A DNA stretch of 56,135 bases from DATEOR01 sp035698665 (GTDB taxonomy: Bacteria; Actinomycetota; Thermoleophilia; Gaiellales; Gaiellaceae), in assembly GCA_035698665.1 (NCBI GenBank), contig DASSBN010000040.1:1-56135 (forward strand), in the 5' to 3' direction. The notes below the pieces were generated by a model. The model did not search any database. It was not told where the DNA came from and saw nothing but the letters and a program-made list of their open reading frames with translations. The number at the start of each line of letters is the position of its first letter. Positions within the stretch are counted from its first letter, which is position 1. The translations under genes and the position numbers were made by a program. Shown in pieces: positions 53,441 through 56,135 of the stretch.

Positions 53441-54412
53441 ATGGCAGACACAGAGCTGTATCCACGCCCGCTGCCCGATCTTACGGAGGACGATCGTCCT
53501 GACGTCTCTCTGGTCGTGCCCGTCTTCAACGAGGAACGAACCATCGGGCAGGTCGTGGAGCAGGCGATCGCCGTCCTGGAGGGCGATTCGCGGACGTTCG
53601 AGGTGATCGTCGTCGACGACGGCTCGAGCGACGGGACCTGGGCCGCGATCGAGCGCCTCCACACCGGCGACGCGCGGGTCAAGGCCGTCCGCTTCAAGCG
53701 CAACTTCGGCCAGCACCCGGCCATGCACGCGGGTCTCGTCAGGGCGCGCGGGGAGATCGTCGTGACGATGGACGGAGACCTGCAGAACCAGCCCTCCGAC
53801 CTGCCGAAGCTCATCGCCGCGGTCGCGGACGGCGCCGACGTCGCGTCCGGCCGGCGCAAGGGCCGCGAGGACTCCTGGGGCCGCACGCTCCCCTCCAAGC
53901 TGATCAACGGGATGCTGCGCCGCTTCACGTCCTCGGACATCCACGATTTCGGCTGTGCCTACAACGCGTACTCCCGCGACGCGCTCACCCCCGTCCTCGG
54001 CGTGATCGGCAAGCAGAAGTTCACGAAGGCGCTCGTTCTGGCGGCCGGTGCGCAGGCCGTCGAGGTCGACCTCGACCACCGCGCCCGCGAGGACAGCTCG
54101 CGCTACTCGCCGCTTCGCCTGACACGGCTCGCCCTGCACGTGCTCGCCGGCTTCTGGCCGCAGCCGATCCAGTGGGCAGGCGTGCTGCTGGGCGTTCTCT
54201 GCGGGACCTTCGCCCTCGTCGTCGCCGTGTGGGCAACCGTGGTCTGGGCGCTGAACGGCGACTTCCCCGGACAGCTCTACCTCGGCGGACTCGTTCTCGG
54301 CGTCCTCGCGGTGCAGGGATTCATACTCGCGCTCGTCGGGGAGTATCTGGGACGGATCCAGCGTGACGTCGAGGGGCGTCCGCTCTACACGATCGAAAGG
54401 GAACTGGTCTGA
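53441..54412 (+). CDS. Polyprenyl-phosphate glycosyltransferase (GtrB/DPM1-like GT2)
   Basis: A 323-residue GT2 enzyme with two C-terminal membrane helices, as in GtrB and ArnC. 'DVSLVVPVFNEERTIGQVVE', 'FEVIVVDDGSSDGTWAAIER', 'FKRNFGQHPAMHAGLVRARG' and 'VVTMDGDLQNQPSDLPKL' (DGD-LQ) are classical. 'HDFGCAYNAYSRDAL' and the terminal 'LVGEYLGRIQRDVEGRPLY' are hallmark GtrB/ArnC-type sequences. It makes undecaprenyl-phosphate-sugar, the donor that the GT-C-like membrane proteins upstream in the window would need. Its stop overlaps the proposed CTG start of the next gene. Confidence 0.92.
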   Translation: MADTELYPRPLPDLTEDDRPDVSLVVPVFNEERTIGQVVEQAIAVLEGDSRTFEVIVVDDGSSDGTWAAIERLHTGDARVKAVRFKRNFGQHPAMHAGLVRARGEIVVTMDGDLQNQPSDLPKLIAAVADGADVASGRRKGREDSWGRTLPSKLINGMLRRFTSSDIHDFGCAYNAYSRDALTPVLGVIGKQKFTKALVLAAGAQAVEVDLDHRAREDSSRYSPLRLTRLALHVLAGFWPQPIQWAGVLLGVLCGTFALVVAVWATVVWALNGDFPGQLYLGGLVLGVLAVQGFILALVGEYLGRIQRDVEGRPLYTIERELV

Positions 54413-55407
54413 GCAAGAAGGTTCTGGTCACCGGCGGCGCCGGGTTCATCTCCTCGAACCTCGTGCGCCATCTCCTCATGTCGACGTCGCACGAGGTCGT
54501 CTCGCTGGACGCGCTCACGTACGCGGGGAACATGGACAACCTCTCCGACGTCATCGGGCACGAGCGGCTTTCGTTCGTCCACGGCGACATCCGCGACCCG
54601 GAGCTCGTCGGCGAGATCGTGGCTGACGTCGACGTGATCGTGAACGCGGCCGCCGAATCGCACGTCGAGAAGTCGATCGAGGAAGGCGCCTCCGAGTTCG
54701 TGACCACGAACGTCGAGGGGACCCAGATCCTCCTCGACGCGATCAGGCGTACGGCCGTCGAGCGCTTCATCCTCTTCTCCTCGAGCGAGGTCTACGGCAC
54801 CGCGGAGTGCGCGCCCATGCACGAGGAGCACCCGCTCAACCCGCGCAGCCCGTACGCCGCGACGAAAGCCGGCGCGGATCGCCTTGCGTATTCGTACTAC
54901 GTCACCTACGGACTCCCGATCACGATCGTCCGCCCGTTCAACAACTACGGGCCGCACCAGCATCCGGAGAAGGTCGTGCCACGTTTCATCACGCAGGCGC
55001 TCAGGGACGAGCCTCTGACGGTGCACGGCGACGGCCACGCGAGCCGCGACTGGGTCTTCGTCGAGGACGTCGCCGAGGCGATCGAAGCGGCCATCGAAGC
55101 CGACCCGGACGCGATCGCGGGCGAGGTGATCAACATCGCCACCGGCCGGGACATCTCCGTCGAGGAGATCGCCGACCTCGTGCTCGAGCGGCTCGGCAAG
55201 CCCGCGTCGCTCAAGGTGCACACGCCCGAGCGGCCCGGTCAGGTGGACCGCCACATCGGCTCGACCGATAGGGCGGAGAAGCTGCTCGGCTGGCGAGCGC
55301 GCACCTCCTTCGAGGAGGGCCTGGAGCGCACCATCGGGTGGTATGACGAGAATCGGGCCTGGTGGGAATCTCCTCTTCGAAGCGACAGCGTCGCCTTCTC
55401 GTCCTAG
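54409..55407 (+). CDS. RmlB-like NAD-dependent dehydratase/epimerase with a probable CTG start
   Basis: A 332-residue extended short-chain dehydrogenase. The NAD motif 'KVLVTGGAGFISSNLVRHLL' is encoded upstream of the first GTG (54463); the only start-like codon giving a full domain is CTG 54409, overlapping the previous TGA as CTGA, with AAAGGGA 6 nt upstream. 'NAAAESHVEKSIEEG', 'SPYAATKAGADRLAYSYY' and 'RPFNNYGPHQHPEKVVPRF' are strongly RmlB-like. However, the active-site triad Thr-Asp-Glu of dTDP-glucose 4,6-dehydratase reads 'SSSEVYG' here, keeping only Glu. It may be a related epimerase, decarboxylase or dehydratase rather than RmlB itself. Confidence 0.87.
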   Translation: MSKKVLVTGGAGFISSNLVRHLLMSTSHEVVSLDALTYAGNMDNLSDVIGHERLSFVHGDIRDPELVGEIVADVDVIVNAAAESHVEKSIEEGASEFVTTNVEGTQILLDAIRRTAVERFILFSSSEVYGTAECAPMHEEHPLNPRSPYAATKAGADRLAYSYYVTYGLPITIVRPFNNYGPHQHPEKVVPRFITQALRDEPLTVHGDGHASRDWVFVEDVAEAIEAAIEADPDAIAGEVINIATGRDISVEEIADLVLERLGKPASLKVHTPERPGQVDRHIGSTDRAEKLLGWRARTSFEEGLERTIGWYDENRAWWESPLRSDSVAFSS

Positions 55408-56135
55408 GGGCCGGCCCGGCACAGCTCGGGCTTCTGCGCGCGGCACGCGATCGCGGGCTCTTCGTCGTCGCCTGTGACCGCGACGCCCAGGCGCCCGGCT
55501 TCGAGTACGCAGACCGGCGCGCGATCGTCTCGGCCGAGGACGAGCCGGCCATCGGCAAGCTCGCCCAGGCCGAGGGCATCGACGGCGTCATCGCACCCGG
55601 TATCGACTGGCCGGTGGCGATCGCGGCCCGCGTTGCGGCTCGCTTCGGCCTCCCGCATCCGCTGAGCCCCGAGACCGCCTCGCTCGCGGTCTCCAAGCAG
55701 CGCCAGCGCGAGCGGCTCGCCGAGTCCGGCGTCCCGCAGCCCGCGTGGCAGATCGCGACCGAGGCGAAAGGGCTCCCGGTCCCGTGCGTCGTGAAGCCGC
55801 CCGATCGCCAGGGCCAGAAGGGGCTCACGCTCGTCCGCGACGCTTCGGAGCTCGAGGCCGCAGTCGAGCTCGCGGTGGCCGAGTCGCGCGCCGGGTGCGC
55901 CCTCGTCGAGGAGCTCGTCGAGGGCCCCGAGGTGACCGTCAATGCGTTCTCCGTGGACGGCGTCTTCCACCCCCTCACGGTTACGGACCGCCTCACGGCC
56001 GACCCGCCCGCCTTCGGAGTTGCGCTCGCGCACGCGTGGCCGAGCGCCCATGACGTCTCCGAGGCCGTCGCTGTCGCCGGCGCGGCCGCGGAGGTGCTCG
56101 GGATCGAGAACGGGCCGACCTACACGCAGGTGCGG
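55362..56135 (+). CDS. ATP-grasp enzyme, 3'-truncated by the window edge
   Basis: 258 codons run open to the end of the window. GTG 55362 (overlapping the previous gene by 46 nt) gives 'VGISSSKRQRRLLVLGAGPA', then 'QLGLLRAARDRGLFVVACDR', a PurK/PylC-like N-terminal fold. 'HPLSPETASLAVSKQRQRER', 'VPCVVKPPDRQGQKGLTLVR' (ATP-binding Lys and Gly loop) and 'ALVEELVEGPEVTVNAFSVD' are ATP-grasp features. The catalytic end is outside the window. It is the second ATP-grasp enzyme here; a ligase acting on a sugar or amino acid is likely, substrate unknown. Confidence 0.82.
   Translation, partial: MGISSSKRQRRLLVLGAGPAQLGLLRAARDRGLFVVACDRDAQAPGFEYADRRAIVSAEDEPAIGKLAQAEGIDGVIAPGIDWPVAIAARVAARFGLPHPLSPETASLAVSKQRQRERLAESGVPQPAWQIATEAKGLPVPCVVKPPDRQGQKGLTLVRDASELEAAVELAVAESRAGCALVEELVEGPEVTVNAFSVDGVFHPLTVTDRLTADPPAFGVALAHAWPSAHDVSEAVAVAGAAAEVLGIENGPTYTQVR

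Noticed and set aside
1..56135. tRNA, rRNA, insertion sequences, integrases or attachment sites
   Set aside because: Reading both strands I found no sequence resembling any of these. The island may be accessory, but the window gives no direct mark of transfer apart from the REP-like pair.

Overview
This is 56 kb of very GC-rich, gene-dense DNA. It looks actinobacterial, and a Thermoleophilia-like (Gaiellales/Solirubrobacterales) genome is my best guess. That guess rests on base composition, frequent GTG/TTG starts, leaderless -10 boxes (TANNNT) 5-10 nt before many starts, and gene content; no rRNA gene is present to confirm it. I recognise about 53 protein genes. I see no tRNA, rRNA, insertion sequence or CRISPR array. 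Genes abut or overlap almost everywhere, and no intergenic stretch exceeds about 180 bp.

Layout. 1-9.2 kb: cell-surface glycan genes (DegT aminotransferase, CapD-like dehydratase, asparagine-synthase-like amidotransferase, DUF354 protein, initiating sugar transferase) with a PhoX-like protein. 9.2-15.6 kb: a mixed stretch (sulfotransferase, LysR regulator, maleylacetate-reductase-like enzyme, methyltransferase, MFS exporter, small pilin-like protein). 15.6-21.6 kb: a tight seven-gene operon holding a fumarate-reductase/aspartate-oxidase-like flavoprotein, both halves of a class I fumarase, phosphosulfolactate synthase (ComA), an Fe-S APS/PAPS reductase, APS kinase and ATP sulfurylase. 22-33 kb: O-antigen ligase, a sulfotransferase-glycosyltransferase fusion, another sulfotransferase and large membrane proteins. 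33-38 kb: UDP-sulfoquinovose synthase, an epimerase, a phosphodiesterase and a flippase. 38-42 kb (minus strand): an ABC polysaccharide exporter whose operon continues into two sulfotransferases. 42-44 kb: a nucleotidyltransferase / glycerol-1-phosphate-dehydrogenase-like / CDP-alcohol phosphotransferase module. 44-56 kb: glycosyltransferases, a second initiating sugar transferase, two ATP-grasp enzymes, tandem beta-propeller proteins, a second phosphodiesterase, an eIF-2B-family protein and an RmlB-like dehydratase.

How it fits together. The unifying theme is oxidised sulfur. Sat makes APS and CysC makes PAPS, the donor for the five sulfotransferase domains seen here. CysH makes sulfite, and two sulfite-consuming enzymes are present: ComA (sulfite + PEP) and SqdB (sulfite + UDP-glucose). 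No sulfite reductase or cysteine synthase is in the window. I infer an island that builds and exports a sulfated and/or sulfonated surface glycan, plus a C3 sulfonate. The C3 branch is the most interesting part: sulfolactate, sulfoacrylate and sulfopropanoate are sulfonate analogues of malate, fumarate and succinate, and the operon pairs ComA with fumarase-like and fumarate-reductase-like enzymes.
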